NCBI GenBank assembly: GCA_020054205.1
Contig: JAGVLS010000018.1
Location: forward strand, 186,001-250,000
Length of the DNA: 64,000 nt
From: Candidatus Obscuribacterales bacterium
Lineage (GTDB): Bacteria > Cyanobacteriota > Vampirovibrionia > Obscuribacterales > Obscuribacteraceae
Direction: 5' to 3'
Both the position numbers and the translations under genes were made by a program. The notes below the pieces were generated by a model. The model made no database searches. It was given only the letters and a program-made list of their open reading frames with translations, and was not told the origin of the DNA. Each line of letters opens with the position of its first letter. Position 1 is the first letter of the stretch. Below, piece by piece: positions 44,316-53,671 of the stretch.

Positions 44316-45278
44316 ATGTCTTTTTCCAAGGCAGCTTTACTTATGCTAGGTTTTGGTGGCCCACAACAAAAAGATGAAATAAGACCATTTATTGAAAAAA
44401 TAGTATCTGGGCGAAATGTTCCAAAAGAACGAATTGATACAGTCGTTGAACAATATAATATTATTGGTGGTAAATCGCCTTATGTTGAATTGACTTTTAG
44501 ACAAGCAAAAGCAATTGAAGAGATATTGCAGCAAAAAAATAATGATATAAAAATATATTGTGGAATGTTGCACTCAGAGCCGTCTATAGAAAATGCAATT
44601 GGTGAGCTACAAGTAGATGGTATTGATCACGTTATTGTACTTGTTATGGCACCACAAAGAACTGAAATTAGTTTTGAACGCTATAAACAACGTTTTGAGA
44701 CCCTTATCAATTCTTCCTCTTTGAAAAATAAAATTAAAATTGATTACATAGATCCTTGGTACTGTGAGCCACTTTTTATTAAAGCCATTTGTGACCAGAT
44801 TACAAAATATTTGGCAGCAAATAATGTACAAGTTGATAATAATTTAGTGCATTATATCTTTACTGCGCATAGTATTCCAATAAAAGTATCGGACGCTAGC
44901 ACATATGACGAACAAGTAAATAAAACGGCTTATCTTGTTGCTTCACAGCTTAGTATAACTAATGATAATTGGTCAGTGGCTTATCAAAGTAGAAGTGGCG
45001 ACTTGAATGATGCATGGCTAGAACCGGATGTATTGTCTACACTAGAAAATATAAATTCCAAAGGCAAAAAGACAGTTATACTTATACCAATTGGTTTTGT
45101 AGTTGATCATGTAGAAGTTCTTTATGATCTGGATATTTTAGCTGTAAATAAAGCACGTGAAATTGGGCTTGCGGTATTTAGAGTACCAACAGTAAGTAAT
45201 AATCCATTATTTATCGAATTATTAGCAAAAATGACATTAGATAAGGCGTTGTCTTCTTATGCTCATAGAGCAAAATAG
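44316..45278 (+). CDS. hemH: Ferrochelatase
   Basis: HemH inserts iron into protoporphyrin (or coproporphyrin). Evidence is LLMLGFGGPQ at the start, the metal-site His in FTAHSIP, and YQSRSGDLNDAWLEPDV near the C-terminus. ATG 44316, one base after the hemE stop, has GGAGG 10 bases upstream; an in-frame ATG 44292 lies inside hemE. The last 20 bases overlap hemY. The 320-residue length fits the family. No 2Fe-2S cysteines are evident at the C-terminus. Confidence 0.92.
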   Translation: MSFSKAALLMLGFGGPQQKDEIRPFIEKIVSGRNVPKERIDTVVEQYNIIGGKSPYVELTFRQAKAIEEILQQKNNDIKIYCGMLHSEPSIENAIGELQVDGIDHVIVLVMAPQRTEISFERYKQRFETLINSSSLKNKIKIDYIDPWYCEPLFIKAICDQITKYLAANNVQVDNNLVHYIFTAHSIPIKVSDASTYDEQVNKTAYLVASQLSITNDNWSVAYQSRSGDLNDAWLEPDVLSTLENINSKGKKTVILIPIGFVVDHVEVLYDLDILAVNKAREIGLAVFRVPTVSNNPLFIELLAKMTLDKALSSYAHRAK

Positions 45279-46728
45279 CGAAATTAACTCTGGCTATGAA
45301 TATTCTGTAGCAATTGTTGGTGCTGGAATCTCTGGCTTAGCTGCAGCAAATAAGCTAAGAGAATTAAGTGATGAAAAAGGACGCAAAATAAAAATTACTA
45401 TTCTTGAATCGAGTAATCGAGTTGGCGGGGTGATTCAAACACATAGATTTGAAAATTATGTTATTGAATCCGGTCCTGATTCATTTATAACAAAACAAAA
45501 AGATGCTCTGAGTTTGTGTCAGCGCTTAGGATTAAGTGATCATATTATTCAAACACAAAAAGAAAGAAGAACTTTCATTGCCCATAGAGGGAAATTGCAA
45601 GCTCTGCCAGATGGATTTTTTATGCTCACACCGACAAAATTAATTCCTTTTGCTAAATCAAATTTATTATCATGGTCTGGCAAATGGCGTGCTCTTAGAG
45701 AAATGTTTGTTAAGCCCAGCAATAATTTATTTGATGAAAGTTTGGCTCAATTTATTACAAGACGTTTTGGTAATGAGTTGTATGCAACAATTGCTGAGCC
45801 TATGGTATCTGGAATATATACAGGTGATGGCAATAAATTGAGCGCTAAATCAGCTTTGCCTTATTTTTGGAATTTAGAACATACGCATGGCAGCATTATT
45901 CGTGGCATGCAAAAGGACAATATCCATAATCTGCAAAATACAAGTGGCGCCCGTTATGGACTATTTGTTAGTTTGGATGAAGGACTAGAGCTTTTACCAA
46001 AAACAATTTTAAATAAATTACCTCCAGATAGTGTGAGGTTAGTGACTGCAGTAAAAAAAGCAAAGCAAATTACATCAGGCAATAAATCAAAATGGCTAAT
46101 AACCTTAAAAAATGCAGAAGAAATAGTGGTTGATGCATTAATCATTGCCACACCTGCCTATAAAGCCGCAGAAATTCTAAATGATAATCACAATAATATT
46201 GCTAGTTATTTGAAAAAAATTCCATATTCGTCAACGGCAATAGTTAATATGGTTTTTGATCGCTCAGATATTGAGCATCGTTTAAATGGTTTTGGTTTTG
46301 TTGTTCCCAAAATGGAAGGGGGAGCAATTTTAGCTTGTAGTTTTAGCAGTATAAAGTTTGCTAATCGTGTACCTTCTGACAAGGTATTGCTTAGAGTTTT
46401 TGTTGGTGGTGTATTGCAAAAGGATATATATGAGCTATCTGATATTCAAATGGAATGTCTTGTTTGGCAAGATTTAAATAAATATCTTGGTGTAAATGAT
46501 TTGCCTATATACAGTTTCATTAATCGTTATCCTAATTCTATGCCTCAATATAATGTTGGACATCAAGAAATAGTTGCCTCAATAGAGGCAATGGTAAGAG
46601 AAAGACAAGGCTTAGCAGTAGCCGGCAATAGTTATAATGGTGTTGGGATTCCAAATTGCATTTTAAGTGGCGAACAAGCAGCTAACAGTGTATTCTGTTG
46701 GCTTGAGTCTCAAGTTGTAAGAGATTGA
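45259..46728 (+). CDS. hemY: Protoporphyrinogen/coproporphyrinogen oxidase, HemY type
   Basis: This is an FAD-dependent, oxygen-using oxidase. The dinucleotide motif is VAIVGAGISGLAAANKL; RVGGVIQTHRFENYVIESG and SGPDSF follow, and VAGNSYNGVGIPNCI near the end closes the FAD site. At 489 residues it is the HemY/PPOX family, not the oxygen-independent HemG. It overlaps hemH by 20 bases. From sequence alone I cannot decide between the protoporphyrin-dependent and coproporphyrin-dependent routes; the hemE-hemH-hemY order is also that of Bacillus. Confidence 0.9.
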   Translation: MLIEQNSEINSGYEYSVAIVGAGISGLAAANKLRELSDEKGRKIKITILESSNRVGGVIQTHRFENYVIESGPDSFITKQKDALSLCQRLGLSDHIIQTQKERRTFIAHRGKLQALPDGFFMLTPTKLIPFAKSNLLSWSGKWRALREMFVKPSNNLFDESLAQFITRRFGNELYATIAEPMVSGIYTGDGNKLSAKSALPYFWNLEHTHGSIIRGMQKDNIHNLQNTSGARYGLFVSLDEGLELLPKTILNKLPPDSVRLVTAVKKAKQITSGNKSKWLITLKNAEEIVVDALIIATPAYKAAEILNDNHNNIASYLKKIPYSSTAIVNMVFDRSDIEHRLNGFGFVVPKMEGGAILACSFSSIKFANRVPSDKVLLRVFVGGVLQKDIYELSDIQMECLVWQDLNKYLGVNDLPIYSFINRYPNSMPQYNVGHQEIVASIEAMVRERQGLAVAGNSYNGVGIPNCILSGEQAANSVFCWLESQVVRD

Positions 46729-46749
46729 GTAAAATCAGAGGAAGTATTG

Positions 46750-48726
46750 ATGCCGCGTAATTTGCCAGTGGGAAATGGCGTAGTTCTTGTCAATTTTGAT
46801 GAGCAATACTATCTAAGGGATATATATTTCCCACATGTTGGCAAGGAAAATCATACAGTTGGACATTTGTGCCGTTTTGGTATTTTTATTGATGGGCAAT
46901 TTTCTTGGGTTGGTGATGATTGGGAAAGAGAACTCAAATACATTCCTGAAACACTGGTTACCGATGTAACGCTTACAAATAATAGGTTAGGTATAAAACT
47001 AGTAATTCATGATGCTGTAGATTTTTATCTATGGGTATTTTTGAAAGAAGTAATTGTTTATGACTTATCGGGAAGAGATAGGCAAGTTAAACTTTTCTTT
47101 GCATACGATTTTCATATTTCTGGCAATGATGTTGGCGATACTGCTTTTTATGATCCGCGTACAAATTCAATGATTCATTATAAAGATGAACGCTGGTTTC
47201 TTATCAATGTAGCTTGTGATAATCAGTATGGGCTTGAACAATGGGCTGCAGGTACAAAAGAAGCAAAAGGATTAGTCGGAACATGGAAAGATGCAGAAGA
47301 TGGACAATTAAGTGGTAATTCTATTGCACAAGGATCTGTTGATTCTGTTATTGGTATTTCTAGTTTATTAAAAGCAAATGGTGAACAAAAATTTTATCAA
47401 TGGTTATGTTTTGGTTTAGCTTATGAAAAAGTTGTGAAGCTTAATGATATTGTCAAACAAAAAACACCACATAAATTGATTGAACGTACTAAAAAATACT
47501 GGCATTTATGGGTAAATAAAGAAACACATAATTTTAGTGGTTTTTCAAAAAATATAGAAAGTCTGTATAAGCGCAGTTTACTTATTCTTAGAAGTCAGAT
47601 AGATGATAATGGTGCCATTATTGCTGCTAATGATTTTGATATTGCTCAATATGGTAAAGATACTTATTCATACATGTGGCCTCGCGATGGAGCTCTTACT
47701 GCCTACGCTTTAAGTAAAGCTGGTTATATTGAAGTTAGCCAGAAGTTTTTTCAATTTTGTCTTGGACTAATTAAAGAAGATGGTTATTTTTTGCATAAAT
47801 ACAATCCAGATGGTACTGTGGCTAGTAGTTGGCATCCCTGGTATCAAAATGGGAAAGTCGACTTGCCTATACAAGAAGACGAAACGGCTCTTGTTTTATG
47901 GTCCTTGTGGCAGCATTTCAATATTTTCCATGATATTGAATTTCTTAAGCCTCTATATAGGCGATTAATTGTAAATGCTGCTGATTTTTTAGTATCGTAT
48001 CGTGATGATAATAGCCTACCATTACCTTCTTATGATCTTTGGGAAGAGCGAAGAGGTATTCATATATTTACTGTAGCTTCAGTAATTGCCGGTCTTAATG
48101 CTGCTGCCAGTTTTGCTAATGCTTTTGGTGAATATGAACAAAGAGATTATTGGCTTTCAATTGCAAATAAGATGAGAGAAGCCATGATTGAACATATGTG
48201 GAGTGAAAAGGATAAGCGTTTTTGCCGTATGCTTACAGTTGAAAATGGCAAGTATATTAAAGATATGACAGTTGATTCATCTGCTTATGGTATTTTTGCT
48301 TTTGGTGCATTACCAGCTAATGACGAACGGGTAAAAGCAACCATGCAGGCTATTTATGATAATTTATGGGTTAAAAGCCAAGTTGGTGGGGTAGCACGCT
48401 ATCAAGAGGATTATTATCATAAAATCTCATCAGACACCCTTAACATTCCCGGTAATCCTTGGTTTATTTGTACAATGTGGCTAGCACAATATAAAATTGC
48501 TAAAGCTAATAATTTAAGCGAATTGGCTGAGGCTATACCAATTTTAGAATGGGTCTCAAATCATGCTTTAAAATCAGGGGTATTAGCCGAACAAGTAAAT
48601 CCGTATACTAATGAACCCTTATCTGTTTCACCTTTAACATGGAGTCATGCCACCTTTGTAACTTGTGTACTTGAATATTTAGAGAAACAAGATTTACTAT
48701 GTAAGAAAGAAACTGACAATAAATAA
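46750..48726 (+). CDS. Glycoside hydrolase family 15 (glucoamylase-like)
   Basis: This 658-residue protein has an N-terminal beta-sandwich (about 1-250) and an (alpha/alpha)6 barrel. MWPRDGALTAYAL (W310), the general acid region WEERRG (E432/E433) and the general base region LAEQVNP (E614) are the family's catalytic landmarks. It has no signal peptide, so it probably acts in the cytoplasm on glycogen or on trehalose/maltose-like glucosides; bacterial GH15 members include glucodextranases and trehalases. ATG 46750 has AGGAAG 4 bases upstream. It lies 21 bases after hemY. Confidence 0.88.
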   Translation: MPRNLPVGNGVVLVNFDEQYYLRDIYFPHVGKENHTVGHLCRFGIFIDGQFSWVGDDWERELKYIPETLVTDVTLTNNRLGIKLVIHDAVDFYLWVFLKEVIVYDLSGRDRQVKLFFAYDFHISGNDVGDTAFYDPRTNSMIHYKDERWFLINVACDNQYGLEQWAAGTKEAKGLVGTWKDAEDGQLSGNSIAQGSVDSVIGISSLLKANGEQKFYQWLCFGLAYEKVVKLNDIVKQKTPHKLIERTKKYWHLWVNKETHNFSGFSKNIESLYKRSLLILRSQIDDNGAIIAANDFDIAQYGKDTYSYMWPRDGALTAYALSKAGYIEVSQKFFQFCLGLIKEDGYFLHKYNPDGTVASSWHPWYQNGKVDLPIQEDETALVLWSLWQHFNIFHDIEFLKPLYRRLIVNAADFLVSYRDDNSLPLPSYDLWEERRGIHIFTVASVIAGLNAAASFANAFGEYEQRDYWLSIANKMREAMIEHMWSEKDKRFCRMLTVENGKYIKDMTVDSSAYGIFAFGALPANDERVKATMQAIYDNLWVKSQVGGVARYQEDYYHKISSDTLNIPGNPWFICTMWLAQYKIAKANNLSELAEAIPILEWVSNHALKSGVLAEQVNPYTNEPLSVSPLTWSHATFVTCVLEYLEKQDLLCKKETDNK

Positions 48727-48739
48727 ATGGTTTAATTAA

Positions 48740-50398
48740 GTGCCTCAATCCTCGACTAAAACTAAATCAAAATCCAGTAAGTCATTTACACAAGTATATG
48801 GTGGGCCATTAATTGCGTGCATTGATATGGGAACCAATTCATTTCATATGATTGTTTGTCAGGCTACTGAAGAAAAAGACCATTTTGAAATAGTTATGAA
48901 AGTAAAAGAGTCAGTGCCCTTTTTTAGGCGTGCTCTTACTGCTCATTATATTGATAATTCGGCAATGAGTGCTGCTATTGCTATTTTGCGCGATATGAAA
49001 AACAAGGCAAATAATAAAGGAGCCAAGCATATTATTGCTGTAGCAACTTCAGCTGTGCGTGAAGCTAATAATGGTGAGGAAGTTTTAGATAAAATTCGAC
49101 AAGAATTAAATATTGATGCAAAAATGATTTCAGGTAGAGAAGAAGCTCGCTTGATTTATCTTGGTGTTTTATGGAGCATGCCTAATTTAAAAGGTAATTT
49201 TTCCATTGTCGATATTGGTGGTGGTAGTACTGAAATTATTGTTTCTGATCGCTCCAATATAAAATATGCCGAATCATATAAATTAGGTGCAGCACGCCTT
49301 ACACAAAGGTTTTTCCGCAAGGAATATCCAACTGAACAAGAAATTCGTGAATTGCATGACGAAATAAGAGGTGTTTTACGCCCAGCCTCTGCTGCTATTG
49401 CTGAATATGGTTTTAGTCAACTCATAGGTACTTCTGGCACTATCCAAACATTGGCTAAGCTAGATCGTATTTTTAATAAGAAAACCCATGTTGATTCACA
49501 TGGTTATAAACTGTCTTTGACTAATTTAGAAGATATTGTTAGTGAATTAGAAGAAGTTTTTATTGCTGGTGATAAATTAAAAGAAGTAAGCTCTGATCGC
49601 AATCGTACTATTTTAGCTGGAGCAATTGTATTACTTGAAATAATGCGTTCTTTGAAAGCATCTAATATTACCGTTTGTACGGCAGCTTTAAGAGAAGGAA
49701 TAGCTGTTGATCGATTTTTGCAAACAGGTTGGCTTAAAGGTGCTTTGGAACATCATCAAAATCCTCGCTCAGCAAACGTTCATGCTTTGTTGGAAAAATA
49801 TGATGCTAGTGTTGAACACGCTGAACAAGTAGCAAGAATAGCCTCAGAAATTTTCTTAAAAACAAGAACTTATTTGCATAATTATCCTGATGATTATATG
49901 TATTTGTTATGGTCTTCTGCCATGTTGCATGATGTGGGTATGTTTATTGGGCGTAATGGACACCATAAACACTCATACTATTTAATTAAGCATGGTGGAT
50001 TAATTGGACATTCAGAAGAAGAAGTGAACGTAATAGCAGGTATTGCTCGTTATCATAGGGGTAGTGAACCGAAAGAATCTCATGAAGCGTATAATACGCT
50101 TTTACCTAGTCAGAAAAAAATGGTTACCGATATGGCTGCCATTTTACGCTTAGCAGAAGCGCTAGACAGAAGTCATAGACAAGTTGTCCAACGTATTGAA
50201 TTTGATTTTGAATCTAATTCTAAATCTAAAGATAATAAAGTACCGATATCTCTTCTGATTTATGTCAAACCTGGCGAAAGTTGGGAACCAGAGACGTGGG
50301 CATTAAAAGAAAAGAAATCATTATTTGAAAAACAATTTCAAGTACGTTTAGGTTTTGAAGTAAGAGTAGAAAGTCGCTCTCGTCTTTCTGCTAAATAA
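48740..50398 (+). CDS. Ppx/GppA phosphatase with HD domain
   Basis: The ASKHA-type N-domain shows IDMGTNSFHMIV, SGREEARLIY, IDIGGGSTEII and IGTSGTIQTL; the C-terminal HD-like domain shows LHDVGMFIGRNGHHKHSYYLI. These belong to exopolyphosphatase/guanosine pentaphosphatase. At 552 residues it is the two-domain form. It may degrade polyphosphate or pppGpp. The start is GTG, 13 bases after the GH15 gene, so storage-carbon and polyphosphate use may be linked; this is inference. Confidence 0.88.
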   Translation: MPQSSTKTKSKSSKSFTQVYGGPLIACIDMGTNSFHMIVCQATEEKDHFEIVMKVKESVPFFRRALTAHYIDNSAMSAAIAILRDMKNKANNKGAKHIIAVATSAVREANNGEEVLDKIRQELNIDAKMISGREEARLIYLGVLWSMPNLKGNFSIVDIGGGSTEIIVSDRSNIKYAESYKLGAARLTQRFFRKEYPTEQEIRELHDEIRGVLRPASAAIAEYGFSQLIGTSGTIQTLAKLDRIFNKKTHVDSHGYKLSLTNLEDIVSELEEVFIAGDKLKEVSSDRNRTILAGAIVLLEIMRSLKASNITVCTAALREGIAVDRFLQTGWLKGALEHHQNPRSANVHALLEKYDASVEHAEQVARIASEIFLKTRTYLHNYPDDYMYLLWSSAMLHDVGMFIGRNGHHKHSYYLIKHGGLIGHSEEEVNVIAGIARYHRGSEPKESHEAYNTLLPSQKKMVTDMAAILRLAEALDRSHRQVVQRIEFDFESNSKSKDNKVPISLLIYVKPGESWEPETWALKEKKSLFEKQFQVRLGFEVRVESRSRLSAK

Positions 50399-50403
50399 AT
50401 CAA

Positions 50404-51033
50404 TTATTTATTAGCTTGTTTTTCTGCAGTTTGAGCTAATTTTAATTGCGCAGCTTCAGCCATTTTTTTGACATTGCTTAAACGTCTTTGTAATTTACGG
50501 ACAGTGACATTATCTAAAAGAAAACGAGGAATTGGTGTACCCATATCAACATAAGAAGAAAGCTCTAAAATTGTAGTACCATCGGAATTAGCAGTTAGGA
50601 TCCAACTGCCTTCCATAGCTTTAAAACGATCAGATTCAATTAATTTATAGTCAATTCTTTCCAATGGAATTTCATTGTTATGCATTTTGCAAACAGCCGT
50701 ACCAATAATAGGAATAAGAATAAACTTTTGTTCTAATACAGCTTGGTTTTTTCCTTGTTCTAATACTTTGCTATATTCCAAGTCCGGATCATGTTTTCTC
50801 TCTTCATGAACTGTTTCCCAAACTATATGAGGAGAAGCTTTAATGGATACTTTGGCGCGTACACGTTTATTTTGATTTACTTTTTTATCATTAGCGATAC
50901 CAAGCTGGGTTTCATCATTTTTTTTTGGAGCTTCTTCTGCTATTGACATAACAGGCATAAGCACTAAGCCAAGGAGCGTAAAAAAGAGTATAAATATTGG
51001 CTGTCGAAAGGCAGTTTTCAAAGTAATCTCCAT
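50404..51033 (-). CDS. Secreted SRPBCC-fold (polyketide cyclase-like) protein
   Basis: A signal peptide (about 8-31, ending VMSIAEEA) precedes a START/SRPBCC domain (about 55-190; VRAKVSIKASPHIVWETVHE, then MEGSWILTANSDGTTILELS and PRFLLDNVTVRKLQRRL). These domains bind hydrophobic ligands such as lipids. TTG at 51021 with GGAG upstream is an alternative start inside the listed one. It converges on the ppx gene with a 5-base gap. Confidence 0.7.
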   Translation of the reverse strand: MEITLKTAFRQPIFILFFTLLGLVLMPVMSIAEEAPKKNDETQLGIANDKKVNQNKRVRAKVSIKASPHIVWETVHEERKHDPDLEYSKVLEQGKNQAVLEQKFILIPIIGTAVCKMHNNEIPLERIDYKLIESDRFKAMEGSWILTANSDGTTILELSSYVDMGTPIPRFLLDNVTVRKLQRRLSNVKKMAEAAQLKLAQTAEKQANK

Positions 51034-51137
51034 TTTTCAATAACCCAGCACTTACAGTATGACACGTTATCCCCTTTTTCAAAAGAGGCTTGTTGACTAT
51101 TATAAACAGACATAAAATGCTTATTTTGTTCCTATAC

Positions 51138-51785
51138 TTAGACGCCAATTGGGATAAATGGAGGAACTAAACGACGCCATTTAAGTTCTTCGGCATATTG
51201 CTTGTAGTCTGGACCAAGGCTTTCCATTAATAAACCTTCTTCATATTTAGCTCTTTTTAGCCATAATGGGGCAACGACGAAAATAGCAAATAGGGCTGCC
51301 GGAGCTGAAACTGCAGCTAATGATGAGCCTATTAAAGATTGAATAATGCCTGAATAAGCTGGATGCATAACGTATTTAAGCAAGCCATTTTTTCTTACAG
51401 TATGACCATCTAATACTTCTGCATCTGTAGAAAAACATTCTCCTAACGAATACCAACCACCAATCATAAATACAAGCCCACTTACTAAAATAGCAATGCC
51501 TAACCAAGATATGAAATTAGAAATTTCAATTGGTAAACTTTGTTGAGAAGAAGTAATAAAGTTAATAGGAGTATTAATCAAGTTATTGCTAGCAAAAAAT
51601 CCAAACGCTATTAAAGCAACGTTAATTAGTGTGGCAAGTTGTGGTGCTCTTTGAATAAGGAAATTGTTTTCATAAAAAACTCCCTTACCTCGCCGACCAA
51701 AACCTTTATACAAAACAGGAGTAGCAATAATTGCTCCGCCAGCAACTAATGCAATTGTTGTTAAAGTTTGAACGTTAAAACACAT
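51138..51785 (-). CDS. Isoprenylcysteine carboxyl methyltransferase-like membrane protein
   Basis: This 215-residue protein has four to five membrane segments. The C-terminal signature is of the ICMT/PEMT-like methyltransferase superfamily: GLLKYVMHPAYSGII (the RHPxYxG-type SAM motif) and YEEGLLMESLGPDYKQYA. Bacterial members methylate small lipids or, often, have unknown substrates. It lies 10 bases downstream of the LolA-like gene on the same strand. Confidence 0.75.
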   Translation of the reverse strand: MCFNVQTLTTIALVAGGAIIATPVLYKGFGRRGKGVFYENNFLIQRAPQLATLINVALIAFGFFASNNLINTPINFITSSQQSLPIEISNFISWLGIAILVSGLVFMIGGWYSLGECFSTDAEVLDGHTVRKNGLLKYVMHPAYSGIIQSLIGSSLAAVSAPAALFAIFVVAPLWLKRAKYEEGLLMESLGPDYKQYAEELKWRRLVPPFIPIGV

Positions 51786-51795
51786 TTTTTAGACC

Positions 51796-52575
51796 TCAAA
51801 TTGTGAATATATCATCTTTTAAGTTAATGTTGATTTGGAGATTTTTCCAAATGGTATGAGCAAAAAGCTGACCATTAATATAATCGAACCATTCTACTGG
51901 TGTTAAGGTTTTAGGATCTACGTAAGCTCTTTTGAATAATTCTGGGTTTTGTGAGCCTTTGTATAATTCCAATACATAAACTTTGCTACTAATTCCTTCA
52001 ATATTAATAGGACGATTACTTAATTTACTTTGCATGCCTTTTTTGACGAAATTTTGCATTACTTGTGCCATGGAAGAAAAATCTGAATCTAAAAGCGAAT
52101 AACCATTAGCAGAGCGGAGCATGTCCGAATCTTTTTGCAAAGTAACTGTAAATGCGCTCAGTGCTCCACCTAGATGTCCTTTTATTTTTCCATTTTTGTC
52201 GACAACAGCAATCGCCCCTTTTTTATAATTGCCTATTTCTTCAGCTCTCATTAAATTGGGTTTTTTAAAATAAAAGTTCCCTTTTTCTTCAGTAACCTTT
52301 TTACCTTTAAATACCGTCATTTCATATTGGAATGAGTAAGTATTGTATGAGTCGAGAGTACTTTTCATATCATCAATAAATTCTTTACCGTCCACTTTGC
52401 TTTCCATGGAAAAATCAAATTGTGGGCTTGTGACTGCACTCAATAATTTATTTTCTTTTGCTTGAGCACATACAGTGGAAAAAACGATGGCAAGTATGAT
52501 GAGCGCAACTGAAAAGACAGAATTGCTGTAAGAAAAAAATATCTTGATTGGAATTAGTATTGACACTTTTGCCAC
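51796..52575 (-). CDS. LolA/DUF1571-like secreted protein
   Basis: A signal peptide (about 18-38, ending VCAQAKE) is followed by a LolA-type half-barrel pattern: STLDSYNTYSFQYEMTVF, KGNFYFKKPNLMRAEE and DPKTLTPVEWF. Such proteins carry lipids or lipoproteins across the periplasm. GTG 52575 has no clear Shine-Dalgarno; GTG 52566 is an alternative. It precedes the ICMT-like gene on the same strand. Confidence 0.65.
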   Translation of the reverse strand: MAKVSILIPIKIFFSYSNSVFSVALIILAIVFSTVCAQAKENKLLSAVTSPQFDFSMESKVDGKEFIDDMKSTLDSYNTYSFQYEMTVFKGKKVTEEKGNFYFKKPNLMRAEEIGNYKKGAIAVVDKNGKIKGHLGGALSAFTVTLQKDSDMLRSANGYSLLDSDFSSMAQVMQNFVKKGMQSKLSNRPINIEGISSKVYVLELYKGSQNPELFKRAYVDPKTLTPVEWFDYINGQLFAHTIWKNLQININLKDDIFTI

Positions 52576-52737
52576 TTTAAGGATTGATGACCTTGCTTTA
52601 TACGCGATACTTTAAACTATTAGGATGATTTATAGCTAGACTAATTTGCACTTGATTTGTTTCTTGACAGCCGATTGGAAATTATGGCATATAAAAAATG
52701 GATTATCTCTAATAATCTGGACTAAATGCCGTTAAAG

Positions 52738-53448
52738 TTACTTTACATCAACTAATGAGCTTAATTGCCGTGTTTCTTCACTTGGACATTGCCATAATTT
52801 AAGTAATGCTACTAATACTTTTTCTGCAGCCTCTGGTATTTCGTCACCAGCATTATCATTAATGTCTCCTAACATTCTTTTCATCCATATTGCATGGCGA
52901 GCATGAGTTTTTGCATGCAAGCGTAACCAAGCTAATCCATCATTTACTAAGCTTGCTGAATATTTGTCCGATTTTCTTTCAAAATAATGTTCGTAACCTG
53001 GAAGACATGAACGAGAAAATAAAGTAGCAGCAAATTCAGCAGCAACAATGGCATAAATGCCTTCTATGTATGAAGAATGCTTACATATTTTTTCCATGAT
53101 CTGACACATTTCTATAGTGGCAGATGAAGAAGTATGTTTATTCAAATCATCTTGGCTAACTCCAGCTAATAGACATTGTTTTAAGAAGAGTTGCTGATAA
53201 TGTCTTTCGTCATCAGCTAATTGTCCTAACAAATTAGCTGCAGCTACCATATCCTTTGGTAATCTGTCTCTTACTACACCAATATTTTCCGGTAAATCTT
53301 TAATGAATGGCCATAAATCAAGGCAAATTGTTCTACCTGTTTCAAGAACTTTTTCTTCATCAGCTAAATTGGCAAACCAAGGACTTGTTGAGCATCCCCA
53401 ACTTATGCGGTCAAGTAAAATTGGCATCCAACCAGGCAAGCGAGACAT
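52738..53448 (-). CDS. Haem-oxygenase-like (TenA/PqqC/CADD) fold protein
   Basis: This 236-residue all-helical protein has metal-ligand-like residues in the pattern of haem-oxygenase-like diiron oxidases: LADDERHYQQLF, VAAEFAATLFSRS and LRLHAKTHARHAIWM (H-x3-H-x2-H, where CADD has H-x3-D-x2-H). CADD makes 4-aminobenzoate from its own tyrosine, PqqC acts in PQQ synthesis and TenA on thiamine; none can be assigned here. It is divergent from the GH3 operon, whose promoter region it shares (53449-53671). Confidence 0.6.
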   Translation of the reverse strand: MSRLPGWMPILLDRISWGCSTSPWFANLADEEKVLETGRTICLDLWPFIKDLPENIGVVRDRLPKDMVAAANLLGQLADDERHYQQLFLKQCLLAGVSQDDLNKHTSSSATIEMCQIMEKICKHSSYIEGIYAIVAAEFAATLFSRSCLPGYEHYFERKSDKYSASLVNDGLAWLRLHAKTHARHAIWMKRMLGDINDNAGDEIPEAAEKVLVALLKLWQCPSEETRQLSSLVDVK

Positions 53449-53557
53449 ATTTTTGTTCCTTAATAATGTAAAATCCTAGGATTGAAGTAAATGATTTGCC
53501 ACATTGCCTTCACGTATAGTAGACAGGCTGCTAAACTTATCATAGTTTTGACCTAGT

Positions 53558-53587
53558 TTGACACATCAATGAGATTTTGGCTATGTA
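53558..53587 (+). promoter_or_regulatory. Sigma-70-like promoter of the GH3/epimerase operon
   Basis: A perfect TTGACA (53558-53563) is followed after 18 bases by TATGTA (53582-53587). A second TTGACC begins 10 bases earlier (53548). The transcript would start near 53594, about 78 bases before the first gene of the operon. Confidence 0.5.
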
Positions 53588-53671
53588 TGAAGCCAAAGCA
53601 TTGCTAATTATCTTATGTTAAACGACTTTGTAAGCGCAAAAATAAGCTAAATGAGCCGGTGGTAACTTATT

